A stretch of 49,719 nt of DNA from a virus. The position numbers and the translations under genes were made by a program. The stretch covers positions 1 through 49,719 of the IMG/VR virus record IMGVR_UViG_3300046819_000105. The stretch is one strand, 5' to 3'. The first letter of the stretch is position 1; each line of letters begins with the position of its first letter. The notes under the pieces are model-generated. The model did no database searches and was not told the DNA's origin. It saw only the letters and a list, made by a program, of their open reading frames with translations. Shown in pieces: positions 22,966 through 30,235 of this stretch.

Positions 22966-23560
22966 TCCTTTATGGGATTATCCGATCTGGACAGCCAAAA
23001 CTCCGTTCGACGATAAGTTCAATGAGGATTTGATGGATGAGCTATATTCTGTAGCTAAAGAAATATCAGTTTCACCTAATCCTAAAATCAGTTTGTGGGA
23101 CTATCCTAGACCCAACCTACAAATCCTCAAAGATTATTTTGATTTGTGTATTGAGAAGGCAGCTGATGATGTTCCAGAATTAAGAGATTTGAGATTAAAA
23201 TTCAAATCAATTATGGGTTGGCCTAATGTTCGTGCACCAGGCCTAGGTATTGATAACCATGCACACCCAGACACCTCGTTTGCTATAACATACTACGTTA
23301 AGACACCAAAAGATTGTGGTGATCTAATCTGTTATATGCATGATGGTGAAAAGATGAGGATAAAACCCGAAGCGGGAAATATTGTCATTATACCTTTCTA
23401 TGTGTTACATGAAATAGAATTGAATCAGACCGATGATTTAAGAATCTCAATATCGGCCGACTACTTCCAAATAGTGGATGAATCTGCTGACAATGCTCTA
23501 GTGTTGAAAAGTTGGTGCAATGATATGATGAAAGTTAGAGAATGGAATTCCGCAAGTTAA
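22913..23560 (+). CDS. Putative 2OG/Fe(II) oxygenase 1 (PF13759-like)
   Basis: A 215-aa protein. The N-terminal LWDYPIWTAKTPF segment, then WPNVRAPGLGIDNHAHPDTS and FAITYYVKTPKDCGDLICYM, with a distal HEIELNQTDDLRISIS, match the 2OG-FeII_Oxy_5 (TIGR02466-like) group common in T4-like phages: HxD/H and a distal His plus Arg for 2-oxoglutarate. The start is uncertain: ATG 22913 overlaps the upstream gene by 53 nt, but is needed to include the conserved N-terminus. Substrate unknown. Confidence 0.75.
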   Translation: MNVISLNNINSGKKPNNNPLWDYPIWTAKTPFDDKFNEDLMDELYSVAKEISVSPNPKISLWDYPRPNLQILKDYFDLCIEKAADDVPELRDLRLKFKSIMGWPNVRAPGLGIDNHAHPDTSFAITYYVKTPKDCGDLICYMHDGEKMRIKPEAGNIVIIPFYVLHEIELNQTDDLRISISADYFQIVDESADNALVLKSWCNDMMKVREWNSAS

Positions 23561-24069
23561 ACAAAGAATTTGATATTGGTGATTATAAGATTCTAGATGT
23601 TCAAATGTCTTTCTTAAAGGGAGACAAAGGAATTGCTTATCACTATGTTGATTTTGACAAGTTTAGTGTTCTTGACATTATACCAAAAGAGTATAGAGAT
23701 CACTTCTTTGTTACCATGATGTGTATCAATACACAAATACCTCCACACACCGATAGTGGTATCAAGTCAAACATAAACATATATCTAAAAACAGATAACT
23801 GTTTGACACAGTTCTATAAGTTTAAGAACGACACACCAAAAACGGAACAGGTCGCCAATCAGACCGATGGATTCCTGTTCGATGAATCTGACCTAGAGAA
23901 AACAAACGGGTTTATTGCCAAACCAAACGAAGCATGGTTACTGGATGTCACTAAACCACACTCTGTTATGGCTCAAGGAAATTTTGAGGGACGGATGGCT
24001 GTTGCAATTGGTTCTCAATTAGAGTATAATATAGTGTATGACATTTTGAAAGATAAAGGACTTATATAA
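23542..24069 (+). CDS. Putative oxygenase 2 (aspartyl hydroxylase-like)
   Basis: A 175-aa protein with a cupin/double-stranded helix layout: CINTQIPPHTDSGIKSNINI (HxD) and a distal LLDVTKPHSVMAQGNFEGRM with His and Arg. This pattern fits 2OG-dependent hydroxylases of the aspartyl/asparaginyl or prolyl type. It overlaps both neighbours by a few bases. Part of a run of four similar enzymes. Confidence 0.7.
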   Translation: MEFRKLNKEFDIGDYKILDVQMSFLKGDKGIAYHYVDFDKFSVLDIIPKEYRDHFFVTMMCINTQIPPHTDSGIKSNINIYLKTDNCLTQFYKFKNDTPKTEQVANQTDGFLFDESDLEKTNGFIAKPNEAWLLDVTKPHSVMAQGNFEGRMAVAIGSQLEYNIVYDILKDKGLI

Positions 24070-24848
24070 TGTGGTATGAAAAGTTAGACTATAAAGTTGA
24101 CATTGATAGATTACGCAAAGAAGTAGAGGACAATGTATTCACCTTAGGTCCACAGGTTATACAAGGTGAAGATTATGAAACTGAACAATATCACGGTTTT
24201 GGTGGTTGGAGTCTGTTAACCAGAACAGGTGATTGGCATGATGGTTGGGAAGTATATCACTCTGATGATAAGGAAACGAATGATCTGTTCTTCCCTAACG
24301 GTCAGTACAATTACAAAGCAATGAAGTATCTAAATGTTGCTCATGATTCTGGTCTAGAACACGATAAACCAACACCAGCATGTGTAGGTTATATTAAAGA
24401 AGTTCTTGATGACCTAGAGAACCTTGGATTTTATCCTCGGCGAGCCAGAGTTTCTTGTCTGCAAGCACACTCGAAGTCTTTGGTACATAAAGATTCATCG
24501 TCAAACAACTACATGGCTAGAATTCACATTCCATTAATTACTAACAAGGATTGTGTACACATTTGCGATGGTCAAAATCTACATATGCCTGCTGACGGTT
24601 CTGTGTACATGGTTTGGGTTAATGTCTGGCACCAAATCAGAAACGATTCGGACCAAGATCGTTATCACATCATCATGGATGCATACGATACAAAACGAAT
24701 AACCAATGAATTTAAATACATGGGTGATTTCTCGCAACTGCAACAACAAGCTATACAATATAGAAAAAATATTGATGAAGCTGAACTCACACCAAGTGAT
24801 ATGGAATTCTTTGAGAGAATTCGCCAGAAGTTCGTGACCAAGAAATGA
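24069..24848 (+). CDS. Putative oxygenase 3 (Asp/Asn beta-hydroxylase-like)
   Basis: A 259-aa protein with the aspartyl/asparaginyl beta-hydroxylase pattern: RVSCLQAHSKSLVHKDSSSN with HKD iron ligands, RIHIPLITNKDCVHICDGQN and a distal VNVWHQIRNDSDQDRYHIIM (His, Arg). Such enzymes hydroxylate Asp or Asn side chains of proteins. It is coupled by TAATG and ATGA overlaps. The Asn-rich protein at 21698 is a possible target in the same transcript. Confidence 0.75.
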   Translation: MWYEKLDYKVDIDRLRKEVEDNVFTLGPQVIQGEDYETEQYHGFGGWSLLTRTGDWHDGWEVYHSDDKETNDLFFPNGQYNYKAMKYLNVAHDSGLEHDKPTPACVGYIKEVLDDLENLGFYPRRARVSCLQAHSKSLVHKDSSSNNYMARIHIPLITNKDCVHICDGQNLHMPADGSVYMVWVNVWHQIRNDSDQDRYHIIMDAYDTKRITNEFKYMGDFSQLQQQAIQYRKNIDEAELTPSDMEFFERIRQKFVTKK

Positions 24849-25447
24849 ATATCATAATAAACGAATGGTGGACAACTCCTGTTTGGGAGGTGCAAACAGA
24901 TTTCACAACAGATTTTAATGACAGATTGTTGGATGAAATAGACAAGTACAAACCATCGAATGTAAATGAATACAACCTATGGCAAATTGAAAGTGAATGT
25001 ATTTCGAAATTGAAGGATTTCACAAAGAAAATTGTGAAAGAACTTACATATGAATACATTTATCCAACACTAGGTGATTTTGAGTACTGGCACACAAGGG
25101 GTTGGATCAATCATAATAAACCTGGACAGTCTATGGCTATTCATGGCCATGGCGGTCCCAAGATTGCTATGACCTATTACATCAAAGCACCAGAGAATTG
25201 TGGTGACTTATTGGTGATTGATCCTAGAAATGGTTGTGACTGGGATTCTGGAATGGATGGAGTGAATGGTTCCAAATTCAAAAGGGTGAAACCTGCGGAG
25301 AGTAAACTGGTATTCTTTCCCGGTTTTCTTTTACATTCGGTCGAAGAAAACAAATCAAAGTATGATAGAATATCACTAACATCAAACATGGGCACATTCG
25401 ACAAAGCCACATTCGAAACAGCAAAAAAACTATTCGGAAACATATAA
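24845..25447 (+). CDS. Putative 2OG/Fe(II) oxygenase 4 (PF13759-like)
   Basis: A 200-aa protein: WTTPVWEVQTDF at the N-terminus, then GQSMAIHGHGGPKIAMTYYI, CGDLLVIDPR, and a distal FPGFLLHSVEENKSKYDRIS with His and Arg. This matches the same TIGR02466-like group as oxygenase 1, so the two are probably paralogues from duplication. The HGHG segment takes the place of the HxD in that group (HxHxxxxxxS). ATGA overlap with oxygenase 3. Confidence 0.75.
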   Translation: MNIIINEWWTTPVWEVQTDFTTDFNDRLLDEIDKYKPSNVNEYNLWQIESECISKLKDFTKKIVKELTYEYIYPTLGDFEYWHTRGWINHNKPGQSMAIHGHGGPKIAMTYYIKAPENCGDLLVIDPRNGCDWDSGMDGVNGSKFKRVKPAESKLVFFPGFLLHSVEENKSKYDRISLTSNMGTFDKATFETAKKLFGNI

Positions 25448-26106
25448 TGCAATTTAATTACTGTACACCAACAATATTACCTGACCTACAATCACAGACT
25501 TTTCCTGATGGTAAAAGATACTATGTGACACCAGAAGGTGCAAAGTTGCCTTCTGTCACTACAGTTGTTGGTGCACAGAAAAAAGAAGCAATTATGGCGT
25601 GGCGCCGCAGAGTAGGTGAAGAAACAGCCAATAAAATATCACGACAAGCAACGCAGCGGGGAACCAATGTTCACACTCTTTGTGAACGTTACCTGAACAA
25701 TGAATCTCTTGGTCAGATAATGCCTGATGCTCTTGAGATGTTCCATTCATTGAAACCACTCCTTAATAGAATTAATAATATTCATTATCAAGAACAGGCA
25801 CTCTGGTCACACCAGCTTGGTATGGCAGGTAGAGTTGACTGTATCGCTGAATTTGATGGTGAACTGGCAGTCATCGACTTTAAGACCTCAAAGAAGATTA
25901 AGACTGTGGAAGAAGTTGAGGACTACTGGTGGCAAACCACTGCCTATGCCCTGATGTATGAGGAATTGGTGGGTCAACCGATACACAATCTGGTTGTATT
26001 GATGGCGGTACAAGATGAACCTCCTATTGTAATGAGACAAAAGACGGAAGATCACATTCACGGACTAGTCAACGCAATAAAATTCTATAATAACCAGTAT
26101 AATTGA
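25447..26106 (+). CDS. PD-(D/E)XK exonuclease (RecB/Cas4-like)
   Basis: A 219-aa protein of the type found in T4-like cyanophages: LPSVTTVVGAQKKEAIMAWR, RGTNVHTLCERYL, GRVDCIAEFDGELAVIDFKT. The last gives the Asp...Asp-x-Lys core of PD-(D/E)XK nucleases, here with the usual Gln/Tyr helix (WWQTTAYALMYEE) behind it. Members include mitochondrial MGME1 and the phage recombination nucleases. It probably trims DNA ends in recombination or degrades host DNA. Last gene of the accessory operon (TAATG start). Confidence 0.85.
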   Translation: MQFNYCTPTILPDLQSQTFPDGKRYYVTPEGAKLPSVTTVVGAQKKEAIMAWRRRVGEETANKISRQATQRGTNVHTLCERYLNNESLGQIMPDALEMFHSLKPLLNRINNIHYQEQALWSHQLGMAGRVDCIAEFDGELAVIDFKTSKKIKTVEEVEDYWWQTTAYALMYEELVGQPIHNLVVLMAVQDEPPIVMRQKTEDHIHGLVNAIKFYNNQYN

Positions 26107-26168
26107 TGCAAGAATCGTGACAACTTTGCCATTTCCACAAAATTTTTTGGTAATAATTGCCGTGGCAC

Positions 26169-26197
26169 TTGACGAATTGACTACCTACCTATATAAT
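26169..26197 (+). promoter_or_regulatory. Consensus sigma-70 promoter of the tmRNA gene
   Basis: TTGACG at 26169-26174, 17-bp spacer, TATAAT at 26192-26197. Transcription should start near 26204, just ahead of the acceptor piece. The phage RNA therefore has its own host-type promoter. Confidence 0.85.
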
Positions 26198-26275
26198 AAG
26201 CATTTGTAAGATTGTTGTAATCCCTTCAAAGCGAAGGACTTCTGGACGGCGGTTCGATTCCGCCCACCTCCACCA

Positions 26276-26334
26276 AAAGCATACTGCTAACGCACAAACA
26301 AGTTTCTAGATAACTTGGGTAGTATGCTTCTGAT
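26276..26334 (+). other. Intervening segment of the permuted tmRNA
   Basis: AAGCATACT (26277-26285) is a perfect inverted repeat of AGTATGCTT (26321-26329), with an inner AAGTT/AACTT stem. It would hold the two ends of the acceptor stem together until RNase P and 3' processing remove it, as in bacterial permuted tmRNAs. Confidence 0.8.
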
Positions 26335-26419
26335 GGGGGTGACCTGGTTTCGACAGGGGTAGATAGTAGAGACGGCAACACGGTAGGCGATGACCGTAAA
26401 TCAAGCAAAAAACGTAAAT

Positions 26420-26452
26420 GCAAACGACAACGCATACGCTTTAGCAGCCTAA
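26420..26452 (+). other. tmRNA tag reading frame, ANDNAYALAA
   Basis: Resume codon GCA at 26420, ending with TAA at 26450-26452. The tag ends in ALAA, the signal for ClpXP and ClpAP. It closely resembles E. coli AANDENYALAA, so a trapped host protein would be degraded by host proteases. Confidence 0.9.
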
Positions 26453-26583
26453 AAAACTAGCTGAGCTGGGGTTTCGGTGGGATTCCTTATTAACCAATAT
26501 CCCACTATTCTTTGAGCATTTGGTACATTATGTTTCTTCATGGTGTGCCTCTTTCGATGCTTTAAATCATTTAAGGAGAAATT

Positions 26584-27801
26584 ATGAAGAAGAGCCTAGT
26601 AGCAATTGCAGTAGCGGGTCTATCGACCGCTGCTTTAGCACAAAGCAATGTAACCATTTATGGTGTTGCTGATGTTTCAGCACAAGGTACCAGTCTATCA
26701 CAAGGTGTTGGTCAATCTAATCAACCAAGTGGTACTGCTTTCAATCTGAAGGCAAACGATTCGAGTATCGGTTTCAAGGGTACTGAAGATTTGGGTAATG
26801 GCCTGAAGGCATTGTTCCAAGCAGAATCATATGTCAATCTGACTGGTGGCGAACAAGGTCTTGCTGCTAACAACGGTCAACTGTTTGGTACTATGAAGGA
26901 CTCATATGTTGGTTTGAATAACAAGTATGGTTCTGTACTTGCTGGTTATCTCTCGACTCCATATCGTGCTACCGTAAACAGTTTTGACGTATTCCCAGGC
27001 GACCGTTCGGATGCCGTAATCGAAAACGTAATCGGTAAGCAACGTTTCGGTGGTCGTATCGATGGACAAAATGCAACTGGTTATGTACAAGCAGATTCGA
27101 CAGTTCGTGCAACAGCACTAGCATACGCAATGCCAACCCTGTACGGTGTTGATGCAAGTATCGCTTACACTGGTTCGAATAACAACGGTGGTAACAACCA
27201 GACTACCAATACAGTTGGTCAAAACAACCAGACCACACTAACACCACAAAACGTTCTTGCTCTTAATCTAGGCTGGTCGGGTTACGGTGTTGCAGTTAAG
27301 GGTGCTTTCTCACAAGCGAAACTTAACGCAACTCTGGATGGTACCAACTTTGCTTCGACAACTACACCACTTAACGGTTACACATCGTATCTTGTTGGTG
27401 TTCAGTACACCGGTATTCAAGGTCTAAAGACTGGTGTTCTATACAACCGTAACTCGATTGGTACCAATTCAACTGGCGACCTTGGTGCAGAAAAGGGTAG
27501 CAACAATCAAGTTTGGGTTGGTGCATCGTATCGCTTCGGTAACAACGAACCACGTGTATCGTATGTAAGCACTAGCGATACTTCTGGTCTGACTAACGGT
27601 GTTGGTCAAGACGGTGGTACACAATGGAATCTTGGTTGGGGTTATTACCTGAGCAAGCGCACACAAGTTTACGGTCTTGTTACTCAGTACAAGAATAACG
27701 CAAACGGTGTATGGTCGCCAATGCAAACTGGTACTAACATGCTGCCAACTGGCGGTCAACTGTACACCACTTACGGTGCTGGTCTACGTACCAATTTCTA
27801 A
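26584..27801 (+). CDS. Outer-membrane porin, Burkholderiales type
   Basis: A 405-aa protein. A signal peptide with cleavage at ALA-Q (residue 19/20) is followed by SNVTIYGVADVSAQG, the start of the Gram-negative porin family (Porin_4) of betaproteobacteria. Further marks are SSIGFKGTEDLGNGLKALFQ, a loop-3 type NSFDVFPGDRSD, many alternating beta strands, and a C-terminal Phe needed for BAM insertion. AAGGAG precedes ATG 26584. It is flanked by phage genes on both sides and shares their base composition, so it was probably acquired from a host. It might change uptake or receptor sites of the infected cell. Confidence 0.9.
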   Translation: MKKSLVAIAVAGLSTAALAQSNVTIYGVADVSAQGTSLSQGVGQSNQPSGTAFNLKANDSSIGFKGTEDLGNGLKALFQAESYVNLTGGEQGLAANNGQLFGTMKDSYVGLNNKYGSVLAGYLSTPYRATVNSFDVFPGDRSDAVIENVIGKQRFGGRIDGQNATGYVQADSTVRATALAYAMPTLYGVDASIAYTGSNNNGGNNQTTNTVGQNNQTTLTPQNVLALNLGWSGYGVAVKGAFSQAKLNATLDGTNFASTTTPLNGYTSYLVGVQYTGIQGLKTGVLYNRNSIGTNSTGDLGAEKGSNNQVWVGASYRFGNNEPRVSYVSTSDTSGLTNGVGQDGGTQWNLGWGYYLSKRTQVYGLVTQYKNNANGVWSPMQTGTNMLPTGGQLYTTYGAGLRTNF

Positions 27802-27810
27802 GGAGAAAGT

Positions 27811-28383
27811 ATGAAGAAGATTATTTCTATTCTTCTTCTAACAATCGCACCTGCGGTGTTTGCTCAAGAAGCACCGCAGGGTTACCTGACCGATTCAAAT
27901 GGTCAGATTGTTAGAAGTGGTACTGGTCTATGTTGGCATACAGGTTACTGGACTCCAGCAAATGCAGTAGAAGGTTGTGATCCAGTTGCTAAGAAAGGAC
28001 CTGTTGGTAATAAGATCACTCTTTCAGCAGATGTTCTTTTTGATTTCAACAAAGCAACTTTGAAACCAGAAGGTAAAAAAGCACTTGATTCTGTTGTTAC
28101 TCATTTAATGGAATTCAGTACAGTTGAAGTTCTTGCTGTGACTGGTTATACTGACCGAATTGGTTCAGACAAATATAATCAAACACTATCACAGAAACGT
28201 GCTGATGCTGTTAAGGCTTACTTTGTCTCACAAAAGATTGATGGTAATAGTATCGTCAATCAAGGTCGTGGCAAAGCAAATCCCGTTACTGGAAACAACT
28301 GTAAGGGTGCTGTAACAAACAAACTGATTGCTTGTCTGGCACCTGATCGCCGTGCAGTAATTGAGATTTTAGGTACCAAATAA
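27811..28383 (+). CDS. OmpA-like peptidoglycan-binding protein
   Basis: A 190-aa protein: signal peptide (residues 1-18, ending VFAQ), a short RSGTGLCWHTGYWTPANAVEG region with paired Cys typical of betaproteobacterial OmpA, then the OmpA C-terminal domain (ITLSADVLFDFNKATLKPEG, VTGYTDRIGSDKYNQTLSQKRADAV given in parts, and a C-terminal DRRAVIEI) that binds peptidoglycan. No N-terminal beta-barrel is present. AAGGAG before ATG 27811; it lies 9 nt behind the porin and forms an operon with it. Confidence 0.9.
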   Translation: MKKIISILLLTIAPAVFAQEAPQGYLTDSNGQIVRSGTGLCWHTGYWTPANAVEGCDPVAKKGPVGNKITLSADVLFDFNKATLKPEGKKALDSVVTHLMEFSTVEVLAVTGYTDRIGSDKYNQTLSQKRADAVKAYFVSQKIDGNSIVNQGRGKANPVTGNNCKGAVTNKLIACLAPDRRAVIEILGTK

Positions 28384-28391
28384 CATAAATA
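28384..28391 (+). promoter_or_regulatory. Candidate late promoter (CATAAATA)
   Basis: One mismatch from TATAAATA, 55 nt before the lipoprotein start. A GGCGGT/ACCGCC stem-loop (28404-28427) lies between. It would give late expression of the lipoprotein and the SleB-type enzyme. Confidence 0.35.
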
Positions 28392-28445
28392 CCTAACCAG
28401 TCAGGCGGTACTGGTGCAGAAACCGCCCATCTAACGAGGTGTTAC

Positions 28446-28598
28446 ATGAAATGGATACTATTAACCATCGTTATGTTAATAGTGTCTTGCTCTAGTCAAT
28501 ACCACGATTTCTACTGTGACCACAAAACACTTGGATCTAAATCAGTAGATGAATTTACATTATGTTTAAGACTTAGGAAATCTTTTGATCTACGCTAA
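28446..28598 (+). CDS. Small lipoprotein, 50 aa (spanin-like?)
   Basis: The N-terminus MKWILLTIVMLIVSC has a signal segment and a lipobox-like IVSC, giving a lipid-anchored Cys15 and a mature chain of about 36 residues with two more Cys. It sits just before a cell-wall hydrolase gene, the place where o-spanins or other lysis-associated lipoproteins are found. It lacks a Pro-rich tract, so an Rz1-like role is only a guess. The 134 nt after it hold no gene, only a GTTTCGT/ACGAAAC inverted repeat. Confidence 0.6.
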   Translation: MKWILLTIVMLIVSCSSQYHDFYCDHKTLGSKSVDEFTLCLRLRKSFDLR

Positions 28599-28732
28599 CG
28601 AAACAATTACATGGAGAAAAGCCTTAGTGCTTAGTTTCGTTTCCTAAAAACCCAAAATCGAAAACTAGAAAGTCAAATTCGTAATTGGAACTAAACTACG
28701 GAAGTTCGTGGTTTTACTAACAAGGAGATATG

Positions 28733-29272
28733 ATGATTAAGAAAAATGCAGGCATTATTGCCTCTATCGCTTTACTGTTCGTTATTTTTGCCGTTTACTT
28801 TACACAAACATCGGTTGAAAAATACGAAACTAAACAACTGGCAAATGCAGTTGGATCACAATTCAAAAAAGACCTACATTGTCTAGCTGAAAACATTTAT
28901 TATGAAGCCGGCGGCGAATCTTTTGAAGGTAAGTTGGCTGTTGCTCAAGTAACAATCAATCGTGCTAACTCAGGTAAATTTCCAGGAAACATTTGTTCCG
29001 TGGTTTATCAAAAGACAGGAGACACATATCAGTTCTCTTGGGTTGGCATGTCAAAATACAATAAGGATAGATACCGATGGGAGGAAAGTCAGATTGTTGC
29101 CAAAAAAGCACTGACTGAACCTGTCGCTCACGCTTTACTTTCTAAGCAAAATGCGTTATACTATCATGCAAATTATGTGAATCCGAAATGGAAGCTTCAG
29201 AGAGTAACGCAAATCGGTAACCACATTTTTTACAAAGAAAAGAATGGGAAAATTCAAAATCAAGACTTGTAA
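28733..29272 (+). CDS. SleB-type cell-wall hydrolase with membrane anchor
   Basis: A 179-aa protein: N-terminal membrane segment (residues about 7-25, GIIASIALLFVIFAVYF), then a Hydrolase_2/SleB domain (CLAENIYYEAGGESFEGKLA with Glu53 and Glu58, QVTINRANSGKFPGNICSVV, QFSWVGMS). The family cleaves peptidoglycan. The signal-anchor form suggests a SAR-type endolysin exported by host Sec. AAGGAG at 28722 fits ATG 28733. Probably the lysis enzyme. Confidence 0.85.
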   Translation: MIKKNAGIIASIALLFVIFAVYFTQTSVEKYETKQLANAVGSQFKKDLHCLAENIYYEAGGESFEGKLAVAQVTINRANSGKFPGNICSVVYQKTGDTYQFSWVGMSKYNKDRYRWEESQIVAKKALTEPVAHALLSKQNALYYHANYVNPKWKLQRVTQIGNHIFYKEKNGKIQNQDL

Positions 29273-29462
29273 TGATCTTGGTGATATTATCCTAATGAGA
29301 GTGGAAGATGGTTATGATGTACCGGAACATTTGTCCGAATTAATGGACACAATCTACATGAATGAAATTGAAATTAATTGTCTTATGAAAGTGTTGAGTG
29401 ATTATGCCGAGCAAGGAAGAAATAAAGAACTTCAGTATATTGATAGAACAACTGTCAAGTAA
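29244..29462 (+). CDS. Small acidic protein before gp33, 72 aa
   Basis: Overlaps the end of the hydrolase gene by 29 nt and the start of the next gene by 59 nt. The sequence is acidic and helical (YDVPEHLSELMDTIYMNEIE). ATG 29295 is an alternative start with no overlap. No family recognised. Confidence 0.55.
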   Translation: MGKFKIKTCNDLGDIILMRVEDGYDVPEHLSELMDTIYMNEIEINCLMKVLSDYAEQGRNKELQYIDRTTVK

Positions 29463-29625
29463 ACTGCGATGTGGTAAAATTGATGCTATCGTACACCATT
29501 GTAATGAGATGGGCATGGAGATAGAGGTGGCTAGCACACTATTATCTTCCTCACTCAAGGCAAAGATTCGTGAAGAAGCACAAGAACTCAACATGATTAA
29601 GAAAAACTCTAAACTTCCTATTTGA
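29404..29625 (+). CDS. 33: Late transcription coactivator, gp33-like
   Basis: A 73-aa protein with KIDAIVHHCNEMGMEIEVAS and LKAKIREEAQELNMIKKNS, which follow the C-terminal pattern of T4 gp33 and its cyanophage versions (EATTAFLEENSIPE..., EKIQSEAIDENLL). gp33 bridges host RNA polymerase and the gp45 sliding clamp to activate late promoters. Its place directly before gp59 and near gp32 is the T4 order, which supports the call. It also agrees with TATAAATA promoters in the window. Confidence 0.7.
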   Translation: MPSKEEIKNFSILIEQLSSKLRCGKIDAIVHHCNEMGMEIEVASTLLSSSLKAKIREEAQELNMIKKNSKLPI

Positions 29626-29626
29626 T

Positions 29627-30235
29627 ATGACTGAAAATACAGGTTTTGCTGCGTTTGCATTATATAACGCACTCAAGCTGCATTTCACTTCCGATAGTTA
29701 TGATTACTTTAAATACAATGGTAAAACCAATGTATCAAGGGATAGTTTTGCCAACAGGAAAGACAAATACTCCTTCTACAAATTATCCAGAAAATTCAAT
29801 CTGGATGAGTTGAAGGGTTATTATGTTGCCAACTTTTTGGAACACAATGATAAGTGGATTGGTGACATGGCAGGTCCAGTTGGCGAAGAAAACTATAGGA
29901 AGTGGCAGAAAAGAATCCACAGCTTGACTTATACATTCGAGAATGATATAGTTAAACTTCTTGATAGCGTCATTTCACCAGAAGAATTGTTGTCTGTCAA
30001 TTCCGGCAGTTATCCGAAATTGTTGTTGCAGTCTATGGAAGAAAACGTAGGACTAGAAACATTGATCATCATGGATGATATTATGAATTTCTTTCCTATG
30101 TGGACAAAAAAGATTGATGATGATATTATTTGGCCAACATTTAAACGAACTTGTGAGAAGTACAAACCGTTTTTGCTTTACGATAAAGCAAAATACACCG
30201 ACATAATGAAGAAAAGGTTGAAAGAACATGGCTAA
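29627..30235 (+). CDS. 59: gp59-like helicase loader
   Basis: A 202-aa protein matching T4 gp59 across its length: YDYFKYNGKTNVSRDSFANR, KDKYSFYKLSRKFNLDELKG, NDKWIGDMAG. T4 gp59 loads gp41 helicase onto gp32-coated DNA at forks and D-loops. Starts 2 nt after the gp33 stop. It overlaps the nucleotidase gene by 8 nt. Confidence 0.85.
   Translation: MTENTGFAAFALYNALKLHFTSDSYDYFKYNGKTNVSRDSFANRKDKYSFYKLSRKFNLDELKGYYVANFLEHNDKWIGDMAGPVGEENYRKWQKRIHSLTYTFENDIVKLLDSVISPEELLSVNSGSYPKLLLQSMEENVGLETLIIMDDIMNFFPMWTKKIDDDIIWPTFKRTCEKYKPFLLYDKAKYTDIMKKRLKEHG

Larger units (their letters stand above)
26204..26510 (+). ncRNA. ssrA: Circularly permuted two-piece tmRNA
   Basis: The 3' half comes first: a T-arm (stem GGCGG/CCGCC at 26248-26252 and 26260-26264, loop TTCGATT), acceptor strand CACCTCC (26265-26271), A and an encoded CCA at 26273-26275. 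After a 59-nt spacer the 5' half begins with GGGGGTG (26335-26341), which pairs fully with CACCTCC, including the G3-U70 pair that AlaRS needs. Next come the D-analogue GGTTTCGACAGGGG, a pseudoknot-like CGGTAGGCGATGACCG, and the tag frame at 26420 (ANDNAYALAA). GTGGGAT/ATCCCAC closes a 3' hairpin at 26477-26505. tmRNA with SmpB rescues stalled ribosomes. Both ends of the precursor (26204, about 26510) are estimates. Confidence 0.9.

Noticed and set aside
26226-26435. A 69-aa minus-strand reading frame across the tmRNA
   Set aside because: It is the shadow of the structured tmRNA gene; the plus strand has a promoter, acceptor stem and tag frame.
26204-26510. tmRNA as a prophage attachment site
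   Set aside because: ssrA is a common integration target, but here a complete permuted gene with promoter lies inside phage genes on both sides, with no integrase and no second copy of its 3' end in the window.
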